A stretch of DNA of 64,000 bases, taken from NCBI RefSeq assembly GCF_003709565.1, contig NZ_QNRC01000007.1:170600-234599 (forward strand). The letters run 5' to 3'. Source of the DNA: Paracoccus sigandri (GTDB lineage: Bacteria; Pseudomonadota; Alphaproteobacteria; Rhodobacterales; Rhodobacteraceae). The position numbers and the translations under genes were made by a program. Below the pieces are notes generated by a model that saw nothing but the letters and a program-made list of their open reading frames with translations, searched no databases and had not been told where the DNA came from. The first letter of the stretch is position 1. Every line of letters begins with the position of its first letter. Positions 36,335 through 44,024 of the stretch are shown here, one piece after another.

Positions 36335-37651
36335 ATGCAACTGACGGTGGATGAGGCGCTGGCGCGCGGCGGGACCGGGCGGTTCCAGTGGCGGCTGCTG
36401 GGGATCTTCGGGCTGGTCTGGGCGGCCGATGCGATGCAGGTGATCGCGGTGGGCTTCGCCGCGCCCTCGGTCGCGGTCAGCTTCGGGGTCGAGCGGGTCA
36501 CGGCGCTGCAGATCGGCACGCTGTTCTTCCTGGGCATGTTCGTGGGCGCCTGGGGCTTCGGGCGGATTGCCGACCGGATCGGGCGCCGCAGGGTGCTGAT
36601 CGGCACGGTGGCGATGGATGCGGTCTTCGGCCTTGCCTCGGTGGCGGCGGGGGATTTCACCTGGCTGCTGGTGCTGCGTTTCCTGACCGGCGTGGCGGTG
36701 GGCGGCACCCTGCCCGTGGACTATGCGATGATGGCCGAGTTCCTGCCGCCCCGCAATCGCGGCCGCTGGCTGGTCTGGCTGGAGGGGTTCTGGGCCATCG
36801 GCACCATCGTGATCGCGCTGACCGCCTGGATCGCGTCCTCGATGGGGGCCGAGGCACCCTGGCGCTGGATCTTCTTCGTGGCGGCGGCGCCGGCGCTGAT
36901 CGGCTTCTGGCTGCGGCTGTGGGTGCCGGAATCGCCCATGTACCTGGTCCGCAAGGGCCGCGCCGCCGAGGCCCGCGCCGTGGTGAACCGGGTGCTGAGG
37001 GCCAATGGCGCCGACCCGCTGAACGAGGGCGAGCAGCTGGTCATCGCCCCGGTCCCGGCGGGGGCCGAGACCTCGATCTTCGCGCCGATGCTGCGGCCGC
37101 GCACGATGGGCGTGCTGGCGGTGTGGTTCCTGGTCTCGCTGTCCTATTACGGGGTCTTCGTCTGGGTGCCGGGGCAGCTGGCCACCGAGGGTTTCGGCTT
37201 CGTGCGCGGCTATGGCTTCCTGGTGATCCTGGCCCTCGCGCAGGTGCCGGGCTATGCGCTGGCCGCCCATGGGGTCGAGGCCTGGGGGCGGCGCAACACG
37301 CTGATGGGCTTTTTGCTGCTGAGCGCGGCGGGCTGCTTCCTGTTCACCGTCGCCGGATCGACCGCGATGATCGCCGGCTCGCTGATCCTGATGAGCTTTG
37401 CGCTGCTGGGGACATGGGGCGCGCTCTATGCCTTCACGCCCGAGCTTTACCCGACCCATCTGCGCGGCACCGGCATGGGCACGGCCAGCGCGGTGGCGCG
37501 GCTGGGCGGCATCCTGGCGCCCAGCCTGCTGGCGATGGTCTTCGTCCACGGCTTCGGCGTCGCCATCGGCACCTTCGCGGCGCTGCTGGTCGCCGGGGCG
37601 GCCGCGCTGCTGCTGGTCCGGGCCGAGACCCGCGACATGGCGATCGGCTAG
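36335..37651 (+). CDS. MFS transporter (SP/AAHS-like)
   Basis: A 438-aa transporter with twelve predicted helices. The loop 2-3 motif GRIADRIGRRRVLIGT and the PVDYAMMAEFLPPRNRGRWL motif after helix 4 are typical of the synaptic-vesicle/aromatic-acid MFS subgroup. The substrate is unknown. The stop codon is followed by a 13-bp tandem copy of its own end. Confidence 0.88.
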   Translation: MQLTVDEALARGGTGRFQWRLLGIFGLVWAADAMQVIAVGFAAPSVAVSFGVERVTALQIGTLFFLGMFVGAWGFGRIADRIGRRRVLIGTVAMDAVFGLASVAAGDFTWLLVLRFLTGVAVGGTLPVDYAMMAEFLPPRNRGRWLVWLEGFWAIGTIVIALTAWIASSMGAEAPWRWIFFVAAAPALIGFWLRLWVPESPMYLVRKGRAAEARAVVNRVLRANGADPLNEGEQLVIAPVPAGAETSIFAPMLRPRTMGVLAVWFLVSLSYYGVFVWVPGQLATEGFGFVRGYGFLVILALAQVPGYALAAHGVEAWGRRNTLMGFLLLSAAGCFLFTVAGSTAMIAGSLILMSFALLGTWGALYAFTPELYPTHLRGTGMGTASAVARLGGILAPSLLAMVFVHGFGVAIGTFAALLVAGAAALLLVRAETRDMAIG

Positions 37652-37682
37652 GGCGATCGGCTAGGATTGCGTGAAACTTCGG

Positions 37683-37713
37683 GGCGCCGCGCCCCGTTGG
37701 CTGGGCAACGAAG
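37683..37713 (+). repeat. Possible degenerate hairpin-core repeat, copy k
   Basis: A 6-bp stem GGGGCG/CGCCCC starting at 37681 is followed by TGGGCAACGAAG (37702-37713), the second half of the repeat core, without the TATTT part. It forms the ribosome-site region of the next gene (AAGGAGG). Confidence 0.35.
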
Positions 37714-37724
37714 GAGGCATTGCA

Positions 37725-38699
37725 ATGGGCCAACTGGTCAATGGCGTCTGGAAGGACGAATGGTATGACACCGACACGAGCGGCGGCGAATTCGTCCGCG
37801 ACAGCGCGAAGTTCCGCAACTGGATCACCGCCGATGGCAGTCCCGGCCCCACGGGCGAAGGCGGATTCGCGGCGGAAAGCGGGCGCTATCACCTCTATGT
37901 TTCCTATGCCTGTCCCTGGGCGCACCGGACGCTGATCTTCCGGGCCCTGAAGGGGCTGGAGCCGCATGTCGGGGTCTCGGCCGTCCATCCCGACATGCTG
38001 TCCGAGGGCTGGGAGTTCCGCACCGATTTCCCCGGCGCCACGGGCGACGGGCTGTTCGGCACGCAATACCTGCGCGAGATCTATCTGCGGGCCAAGCCCG
38101 ACGTATCGGGGCGGGTGACGGTGCCGGTGCTGTGGGACGGGCAGCGGGGCACCATCGTCTCGAACGAAAGCGCCGACATCATCCGCATGTTCAACGGCGC
38201 CTTCGACCAGATCACGGGGAACGAGGCCGATTTCTGCCCGCCCGACCTGCGCGACCGGATCGAAGACCTGAACGCGCGCATCTACGACACGGTGAACAAC
38301 GGCGTCTACAAGGCGGGCTTCGCGACCTCGCAGGCGGCCTATGACAAGGCGGTGGGGCCGCTGTTCGACAGCCTGGACTGGATCGAGGAATTGCTGGCCG
38401 GCAGCCGCTACCTGGCCGGGGACCGCGTGACCGAGGCCGACTGGCGCCTGTTCACCACGGTCGCGCGCTTCGATTCGGTCTATCACACGCATTTCAAGTG
38501 CAACCGCCGGCGCATCGTCGATTACCCGAACCTGTGGGGCTGGGCGCGCGAGATGCATCAATGGCCGGGCGTGGCCGAAACCGTGCGGCAGGACCATATC
38601 ACCCGGCACTATTACTACAGCCACGACACGATCAATCCGCACCGGATCGTGCCCATCGGCCCGCGTCCCGACTGGACCGCTCCGCATGGGCGCGGCTGA
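37725..38699 (+). CDS. Glutathionyl-hydroquinone reductase
   Basis: A 324-aa Xi-class glutathione transferase of the YqjG/PcpF type, which reduces glutathionyl-hydroquinones. The catalytic cysteine lies in YVSYACPWAHRTLIFR, and SVVHPDM-like, PVLWD and FDSVYHTHFKCNRRRI motifs are present. ATG 37725 is preceded by AAGGAGG. A stem-loop at 38731 follows the gene. Confidence 0.92.
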   Translation: MGQLVNGVWKDEWYDTDTSGGEFVRDSAKFRNWITADGSPGPTGEGGFAAESGRYHLYVSYACPWAHRTLIFRALKGLEPHVGVSAVHPDMLSEGWEFRTDFPGATGDGLFGTQYLREIYLRAKPDVSGRVTVPVLWDGQRGTIVSNESADIIRMFNGAFDQITGNEADFCPPDLRDRIEDLNARIYDTVNNGVYKAGFATSQAAYDKAVGPLFDSLDWIEELLAGSRYLAGDRVTEADWRLFTTVARFDSVYHTHFKCNRRRIVDYPNLWGWAREMHQWPGVAETVRQDHITRHYYYSHDTINPHRIVPIGPRPDWTAPHGRG

Positions 38700-38730
38700 C
38701 GGAATGCGACGGACGGGGGCACAAATGACG

Positions 38731-38754
38731 AGCCCCGGCGCAGGGGCCGGGGCT
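38731..38754 (+). terminator. Stem-loop after glutathionyl-hydroquinone reductase gene
   Basis: A 9-bp stem AGCCCCGGC/GCCGGGGCT with a 6-base loop. No U-run follows, so it may be a weak terminator or a 3'-end stabiliser. Confidence 0.45.
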
Positions 38755-38886
38755 GTCAGAGAGGGAGGGAGGGTGTGGCCGCATCCACCGACCACTGGGC
38801 TTCGGTTCCTTAACGTGGCAGCCCGGCGGTGGTTTCATCGCCCGGTGCCGGTGACGATCTTGTGAACATTCGGGGCCGTGGCCATG

Positions 38887-38916
38887 AAAAAGGCCCGGCA
38901 GCGGGGCCGGGCCTTT
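38887..38916 (-). terminator. Rho-independent terminator of the response regulator gene
   Basis: An 11-bp stem AAAGGCCCGGC/GCCGGGCCTTT, loop of 6, followed on the minus strand by a run of T (TTTTT including stem end), just after the regulator's stop codon. Confidence 0.8.
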
Positions 38917-38937
38917 CGGTCGCGGATCGCGGGTGGC

Positions 38938-39624
38938 TCAGGCCACCAGCCGATAGCCGCCCGATTCCGTCACCAGAAGCCGCGCGTTCGAGGGATCGGG
39001 CTCGATCTTCTGGCGCAGCCGGTAGATGTGGGTTTCCAGCGTATGCGTGGTCACCCCGGCATTATAGCCCCAGACCTCGTGCAGCAGCACGTCGCGCGCC
39101 ACCACCCCGTCCTGCGCCCGGTAAAGGAACTTGAGGATGTTGGTTTCCTTCTCGGTCAGGCGGATCTTGCGGTCCTTCTGGTCGATCAGCATCTTCATCG
39201 AGGGTTTGAACGTATAGGGCCCAAGCTGGAAGATCGCGTCCTCGGACTGTTCATGCGTGCGCAGCTGCGCGCGCAGGCGGGCCAGCAGGACCGGGAACTT
39301 GAACGGCTTGGTGATATAGTCGTTCGCCCCCGAATCCAGGCCCAGGATCGTGTCGGCATCGGTATCGTGCCCGGTCAGCATGACGATCGGGCACTTGACG
39401 TTCAGCTTGCGCAGCTTCTTGCACAGCTCGCGCCCGTCGGTATCGGGCAGGCCCACGTCCAGGATCACCAGATCGTAGATCGCCCCCTTGGTCGCCTCGA
39501 CCGCCGCCGCGCCGGTCCCGGCCTCGACCACGTCGAAGTCGTCGGTGGCGACAAGCTGCTCGGCCAGCGCCTCGCGCAGGTCTTCCTCGTCGTCGACCAG
39601 CAGAATCTTTTTCAACCCGGCCAT
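38938..39624 (-). CDS. OmpR-family response regulator
   Basis: A 228-aa regulator. The receiver domain has DDEED near the start, the phospho-acceptor Asp in [14 protein letters not shown], and the conserved Lys in [19 protein letters not shown]. The C-terminal winged helix includes [32 protein letters not shown] and [19 protein letters not shown]. No histidine kinase is adjacent, so it is an orphan within the window; the exact regulator name cannot be assigned. Confidence 0.93.
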   Translation of the reverse strand: MAGLKKILLVDDEEDLREALAEQLVATDDFDVVEAGTGAAAVEATKGAIYDLVILDVGLPDTDGRELCKKLRKLNVKCPIVMLTGHDTDADTILGLDSGANDYITKPFKFPVLLARLRAQLRTHEQSEDAIFQLGPYTFKPSMKMLIDQKDRKIRLTEKETNILKFLYRAQDGVVARDVLLHEVWGYNAGVTTHTLETHIYRLRQKIEPDPSNARLLVTESGGYRLVA

Positions 39625-39756
39625 GTTGCCTCCTTTGCTTTGTTGGTGAATGACTGGCGTGGCGTCCGGGTTCCGTCCAGCGCCATGTCGGATTTCTCAC
39701 ATGGAGTTGTCGGGAAAGGGCGCTATGTTTCAGATTGTTTCAAATGGCGCGGCCAA

Positions 39757-40827
39757 ATGACCCTGATCCCGACCCTTGCCGAGACCGTATCGCGCGCCCG
39801 CGCGGACCTGCGCATGGGCCTGCCGGTGATGATCGGCGGACAGCTGGCGGCGGCGGTCGAGACCCTGTCCCAGCCGCGGCTGCAGGCGATCCTGGCGCTT
39901 GGCCAGCCGGTCCTGGCGATCACCGAAAGGCGGGCCGAGACGCTGAAGGCGCGGGCCTATGACGACGGGCTGGCGCGGGTGCAGGTGCCGCCGGACGCCG
40001 ACCTGCGCTGGCTGCGGGCGCTGGCCGATCCGGCCGACGACCTGCGCGTGCCGATGAAGGGGCCGCTGTTTACTGCGCGGGACGGCGACACGGCCCCGCA
40101 CCGCGCAGCGCTGGGGCTGGCGAAATCGGCGCAGCTTCTGCCCGCGATGCTGGTCGTCCCTGCCAGCCCGCAACTCGGCCCGCAGCCCGGCCTGACCGAA
40201 CTGGCGCCCGGCCCGCTGCTGGCGCATCTGGCGCAAGAGGCGGCGATGGCCCCCGTCGCCGCCGCCCGCCTGCCGCTGCTTGCGGCCGAGAATTCGCGCC
40301 TGCACATCTTCCGCCCCGACGATGGCGGCGCCGAGCATTACGCCATCGAGATCGGCGACCCGCCCCGCGACGCCCCGGTGCTGGCCCGGCTGCATTCGGC
40401 CTGCTTCACCGGCGACGTGCTGGGCAGCCTGAAATGCGATTGCGGCCCGCAGCTGCACGCGGCGCTGAACGCGATGGGCCAGGCGGGGCAGGGGGTGCTG
40501 CTCTATCTGAACCAGGAGGGGCGCGGCATCGGGCTGGCCAACAAGATGCGCGCCTATGACCTGCAGAACCAGGGCTTCGACACGGTCGAGGCGAACCACC
40601 GGCTGGGCTTCGAGGATGACGAGCGCGATTTTCGCATCGGCGCGGCGCTGTTGAAACGGCTGGGCTTCGGCGCGGTGCGGCTGATGACCAACAATCCGCG
40701 CAAGGTCGCGATGCTGGAAGGCCACGGCATCGCCGTGACCCAGCGGGTGCCGCTGATCACCGCCCGGAACCGCCACAATACCGGCTATCTGGACACCAAG
40801 GCCGAAAAGTCGGGCCATCTGCTGTGA
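39757..40827 (+). CDS. ribA: GTP cyclohydrolase II
   Basis: A 356-aa RibA for riboflavin synthesis. The zinc-binding [21 protein letters not shown], the [19 protein letters not shown] motif and [19 protein letters not shown] are clear. About 160 N-terminal residues precede the catalytic domain and do not look like an intact DHBP synthase (RibB); this long form is known in alphaproteobacteria. It overlaps the L,D-transpeptidase gene (GTGA). Confidence 0.92.
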   Translation: MTLIPTLAETVSRARADLRMGLPVMIGGQLAAAVETLSQPRLQAILALGQPVLAITERRAETLKARAYDDGLARVQVPPDADLRWLRALADPADDLRVPMKGPLFTARDGDTAPHRAALGLAKSAQLLPAMLVVPASPQLGPQPGLTELAPGPLLAHLAQEAAMAPVAAARLPLLAAENSRLHIFRPDDGGAEHYAIEIGDPPRDAPVLARLHSACFTGDVLGSLKCDCGPQLHAALNAMGQAGQGVLLYLNQEGRGIGLANKMRAYDLQNQGFDTVEANHRLGFEDDERDFRIGAALLKRLGFGAVRLMTNNPRKVAMLEGHGIAVTQRVPLITARNRHNTGYLDTKAEKSGHLL

Positions 40828-41372
40828 CGCCTGGCCTCTGCCGCGACGACCTGGTCCTGACCCCGCAGGGCGTCCGCTTCCGCGGCCGGCTGCTTCCCTG
40901 CAGCATCGGCAGGACGGGCATCAGCGCGGCCAAGCGCGAAGGCGACGGCGCGACGCCCGCAGGCATCCTGCGCATCACCGGCCTCTGGTACCGCCCCGAC
41001 CGCCTTGCGCGGCCCGCGCCCTGGGCCCGCCCCATCGGCCCCAGCGACCTGTGGTGCGACGCCCCCGGCCACCCGGCCTATAACCACCACGCCCGCGCGC
41101 CGCTCGACGCCAGCCACGAGAACCTGCGCCGCCCTGACCCGCTCTACGACCTGGTCCTGACCACCGATTGGAACTGGCCCGAGGCCACCCCCGGCCTCGG
41201 CTCGGCCATCTTCCTGCATCAATGGCGCCGCCCCCGCTTTGGAACCGAGGGCTGCATCGCCTTCGCCCGCCCCCACCTGCATTGGATCGCGCGCCGCGCC
41301 GCCCCCGGAACCAGGGTCATCGTGCCGCTTCTTCGTTGCCCAAATACCCGGAACGCAACGGCTCAGCCGTAG
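40824..41372 (+). CDS. YkuD-type L,D-transpeptidase-like protein
   Basis: A 182-aa protein with the catalytic pattern [21 protein letters not shown], where His and Cys match the HX-SHGC-like motif of the family. There is no signal peptide. It starts with GTG in the ribA stop. Its C-terminus ([14 protein letters not shown]) is encoded by the dispersed repeat core g. Convergent with the yggS gene, overlapping by 10 bp. Confidence 0.84.
   Translation: MTPGLCRDDLVLTPQGVRFRGRLLPCSIGRTGISAAKREGDGATPAGILRITGLWYRPDRLARPAPWARPIGPSDLWCDAPGHPAYNHHARAPLDASHENLRRPDPLYDLVLTTDWNWPEATPGLGSAIFLHQWRRPRFGTEGCIAFARPHLHWIARRAAPGTRVIVPLLRCPNTRNATAQP
41329..41371 (-). repeat. Hairpin-core repeat, copy g (in L,D-transpeptidase C-terminus)
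   Basis: Reading on the minus strand, a small stem ACGGC/GCCGT (41371-41359) precedes the core GGGTATTTGGGCAACGAAG, then AAG. The copy is within the end of the L,D-transpeptidase reading frame and adjacent to the yggS stop. Confidence 0.7.
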
Positions 41373-42016
41373 TCGCGCGCCCCGAAAATGGCCGAGCCCA
41401 CCCGGACATGGGTCGCGCCCTCGGCGATGGCGGATTCGAAATCCGCGCTCATGCCCATGGACAGGTTCTGCAGCCCGTTTTCCCGCGCCAGCCGGCGCAG
41501 CAGGCGGAAATGCGGCAGCGGGTCGCCGGTCTCGGGCGGGATGCACATCAGCCCCTTCGGATCCAGCCCCAGCCCGCGGCAGGATGCCAGGAAACCCGGC
41601 AGCTCATCCGCAAGGATCCCGGCCTTCTGCGGCTCGTCCCCGGTATTGACCTGGATGAACAGCTGCGGGCTGCGGCCCTGCTCGGCGATCTGCTGCGCCA
41701 GCTTGCGCGCCAGCGAGATCCGGTCCAGCGTGTGGATCGCGTCGAAAAGCCCGACGGCGGCCCTGGCCTTGTTCGATTGCAGCGGGCCGATCATGTGCAG
41801 CTCGACGCCCTCGAACCGCTCGCGCCAGTCGGGCCATTTGCCCTGCGCCTCCTGCACGTAGTTCTCGCCGAAGATCCGCTGCCCGGCCTGCAGGACGGAC
41901 TCGACCCGCTCGGGCGGCTGCACCTTGCTGACGGCGATCAGCCTGACCGAGCCGGGGTCGCGGCCACTGGCGGCCTCGGCCGCCGCGATGCGGGTTTTGA
42001 TCTGCTCCAGTCCCAT
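41363..42016 (-). CDS. YggS-family PLP homeostasis protein
   Basis: A 217-aa single-domain alanine-racemase-fold protein (PLPBP). PLP lysine lies in LIAVSKVQPPERV, followed by IFGENYVQEAQGKW, MIGPLQSNKA and LSMGMSADFESAIAEGATHVRVGSAIFG. It handles PLP homeostasis and has no known catalytic activity. ATG 42016 is the family start. Confidence 0.94.
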   Translation of the reverse strand: MGLEQIKTRIAAAEAASGRDPGSVRLIAVSKVQPPERVESVLQAGQRIFGENYVQEAQGKWPDWRERFEGVELHMIGPLQSNKARAAVGLFDAIHTLDRISLARKLAQQIAEQGRSPQLFIQVNTGDEPQKAGILADELPGFLASCRGLGLDPKGLMCIPPETGDPLPHFRLLRRLARENGLQNLSMGMSADFESAIAEGATHVRVGSAIFGARDYG

Positions 42017-42031
42017 GAGGCGACAAGACAA

Positions 42032-42063
42032 AAAGAAAAGAGCGGGCGCAAGGCCCGCTCTTT
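42032..42063 (-). terminator. Rho-independent terminator of the porin gene
   Basis: An 11-bp stem AAAGAGCGGGC/GCCCGCTCTTT with a 5-base loop, followed on the minus strand by TTTTCTTTTT. It lies 22 bp after the porin stop and before yggS. Confidence 0.85.
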
Positions 42064-42085
42064 CCCTGTGACTGTGATCCGGGGA

Positions 42086-43099
42086 TCAGAAGTCGAAGCG
42101 CACACCCATGTCGGCGGTCACGCGCTCTTGATAGTCGCGCTGCAGCGACGCGCCCAGACGGGCACCGCCCAGGTCGTAGTTGACGCCGATACCGAACGCG
42201 TTGTCGGTTTCTTTCTGCGTCCAGTCGCCATCGTTGTTGGCGATGTAGGCTTCGATGTTGGTCAGGCCGTCCAGCAGGGTGTAGTCACCATACAGAACGA
42301 TGGTCTTGCCGAAATCGCTGACCGTGTTCGGGCCGACGATGCCCGGGATCGAGCCGACGTCGCCGTTGTCGATGTAGTTCAGGCCGATGCGGGCCTGCTC
42401 GCTGACCGCATAGCGGGCACCGACGAAGTACACGTCGTGGTCGTCATAGCCGGCAGCGTTCAGAGCAGCGGCAGCCGACAGTTCCAGAACGCCGTTCCAG
42501 GTGTAGTCGATCGCGACGCTGAATTCTTCTTCCAGCGGCTCACCCCAGAACGCGCTGTCTTCGAACGCGCCGGTTTGATCCGGGTCGACATACGAAGCGC
42601 GGACGGTCAGGTCGTCGATGCTGTAGATCGCGGCGATACCGACGCGGTTCGGGCTGCTGTAGGGCGACGATTCATAGGCGAAGAAGGCGCCCAGAGCGTT
42701 GCCGCCGACCGAACGGTCGAACGCACCCAGTTCCGATGCGTAGATCAGGCCGGCGCTGTCCAGCGCGGTGTCGACGTTGCCGACTTCGACGGTCAGGCCT
42801 TGGCTGGTGACATACAGCTTGCCGGCGTTGGTCGAGGCATCCGTGCCGCGCGAACCGTTGTTCTGGTCCCACTGCAGGCGGAAGCGCGCACCGAAGTCAA
42901 CGCCGTTATCGGTCGAGGTCGAGGCGTCGATGTTCATCCGCAGACGGCTGATGACTTGCGAGTCATTGAAGCCGCCGGTCAGGGCACCGTCTTCGTAGTA
43001 TTGCACACCGGTCCGGCCGTAGCCCGAGATGGTCACGTCAGCGGCGGCGACGCCGGCCGACAGCACCAGGGCGGTCGTGGCGAAAAGAGCCTTTTTCAT
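42086..43099 (-). CDS. Outer membrane porin
   Basis: A 337-aa trimeric porin of the Rhodobacter/Paracoccus type. The signal peptide MKKALFATTALVLSAGVAAA is cleaved before DVTISGYGRTGVQYYE. The acidic, aromatic beta-strand pattern and the terminal Phe of VTADMGVRFDF are typical of outer-membrane barrels. It is monocistronic with a strong terminator, and a nine-base homopolymer lies in its upstream region. Confidence 0.93.
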   Translation of the reverse strand: MKKALFATTALVLSAGVAAADVTISGYGRTGVQYYEDGALTGGFNDSQVISRLRMNIDASTSTDNGVDFGARFRLQWDQNNGSRGTDASTNAGKLYVTSQGLTVEVGNVDTALDSAGLIYASELGAFDRSVGGNALGAFFAYESSPYSSPNRVGIAAIYSIDDLTVRASYVDPDQTGAFEDSAFWGEPLEEEFSVAIDYTWNGVLELSAAAALNAAGYDDHDVYFVGARYAVSEQARIGLNYIDNGDVGSIPGIVGPNTVSDFGKTIVLYGDYTLLDGLTNIEAYIANNDGDWTQKETDNAFGIGVNYDLGGARLGASLQRDYQERVTADMGVRFDF

Positions 43100-43175
43100 G
43101 GTCGTTTTCCCTCTTGTCTCTCTCATGCCCAGAACGGGGTCGCCGCTTTGGGTATGGCCAAGTGTTTGGTCCTTT

Positions 43176-43184
43176 CCCCCCCCC
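43176..43184 (-). promoter_or_regulatory. G9 homopolymer in the porin upstream region
   Basis: A run of nine G on the minus strand, about 77 bp upstream of the porin ATG. TTGCAT lies just 5' of it and might be a -35 element, with no convincing -10. In Neisseria porA a G tract between -35 and -10 varies expression; here this is only an analogy. Confidence 0.35.
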
Positions 43185-43370
43185 GATGCAACGGAATCAC
43201 CGCTTGACTGATTTCTTTAGCCATTTCTGTGATGCACATGGGCCACACCTCGTCGCAACACGCCCTCGGTCGCGGTCGCGGGGTGCCAAGCGGGCTTCCG
43301 CCAAGGCGCTTGTGGCGCCGGGGCAATCCGCGCTAAAGCTGCGGCTGACGCGACAATACCGGGGGCTGGA

Positions 43371-43850
43371 ATGAACACCGCACGCGCCGCGAATCTGATG
43401 ACCGCAACGGTGCTTGTCGCCGCGCTTGCCGCATGTGGCGGCGGTGACGGTGGTGCGAACCGGGGCCCCTCGGCCGGCAGCGACATGCGGCCCGAGGTGC
43501 GCACCACCACGATCTGGGACCTGGTCCGCAACAACGAGAATCCGCATACCTCGGTGGGCGTGAACAAATACCTGTGGAATGCCAGCCTCGAGGTGCTGAA
43601 CTTCCTGCCGATCCAGTCGGTCGATCCCTTCACCGGGGTGATCGTCACCGGCTATGGCACCCCGCCGGGCGGCGGCCGGTCCTATCGCGCGACGATCCGC
43701 ATCGCCGATCCGGCGCTGGACGCGCGCAGCCTGAAGCTGTCGCTGCAGGGGCCGGGCGGCGCCGCGGTCGCGCCCGGCACGGTGCGCGCGGTCGAGGACG
43801 CGATCCTGACCCGCGCCCGGCAGCTGCGCATCCAGGACGGGCGGCTCTAG
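43371..43850 (+). CDS. DUF3576 lipoprotein
   Basis: A 159-aa predicted lipoprotein with lipobox ALAAC (Cys22) followed by a Gly-rich stretch. The family motif TTTIWDLVRNNENPHTSVGVNKYLWNASLEVL and the FLPIQSVDPFTGVIVTGYG segment identify DUF3576. Function unknown; probably outer-membrane-attached. The leuS gene follows in the same direction. Confidence 0.85.
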   Translation: MNTARAANLMTATVLVAALAACGGGDGGANRGPSAGSDMRPEVRTTTIWDLVRNNENPHTSVGVNKYLWNASLEVLNFLPIQSVDPFTGVIVTGYGTPPGGGRSYRATIRIADPALDARSLKLSLQGPGGAAVAPGTVRAVEDAILTRARQLRIQDGRL

Positions 43851-43867
43851 CGCGCCGAGGGCGGAAA

Positions 43868-43931
43868 AGGGGGCTTTCCGCCCCCTCGGCCGCAAGCGGC
43901 CTCACCCCCGAGGATATTTCAGCCAAGATGA
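43868..43931 (+). repeat. Hairpin-core repeat, copy f
   Basis: Stem 1 AGGGGGC/GCCCCCT (43868-43886), stem 2 GGCCGC/GCGGCC (43888-43901), CACCCCC, then the core GAGGATATTTCAGCCAAG and ATGAA. Nearly identical to copy b over its length, with a compensatory G-C to C-G swap in stem 2. It lies between the DUF3576 gene and leuS. Confidence 0.88.
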
Positions 43932-44024
43932 AGGCGGCCGCGAGACGGGCGGCAGACCACTGGACCCTTGATGCCCCGCCGTATAAACCCGGCGGCGACA
44001 GACGAATGCCCGAGGTCCTTCCAG

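Larger units (their letters stand above)
38700..38937. other. Intergenic segment with two terminators
   Basis: Between the two terminator stems lies a segment (about 38780-38860) with a possible 10-bp interrupted stem formed by ACCAC-GGGCT and AGCCC-GTGGT. No open frame with family features was seen; a small RNA cannot be excluded. Confidence 0.4.

Noticed and set aside
38780..38860. Possible small RNA between two terminators
   Set aside because: Only an interrupted stem is seen, with no promoter or conservation evidence.
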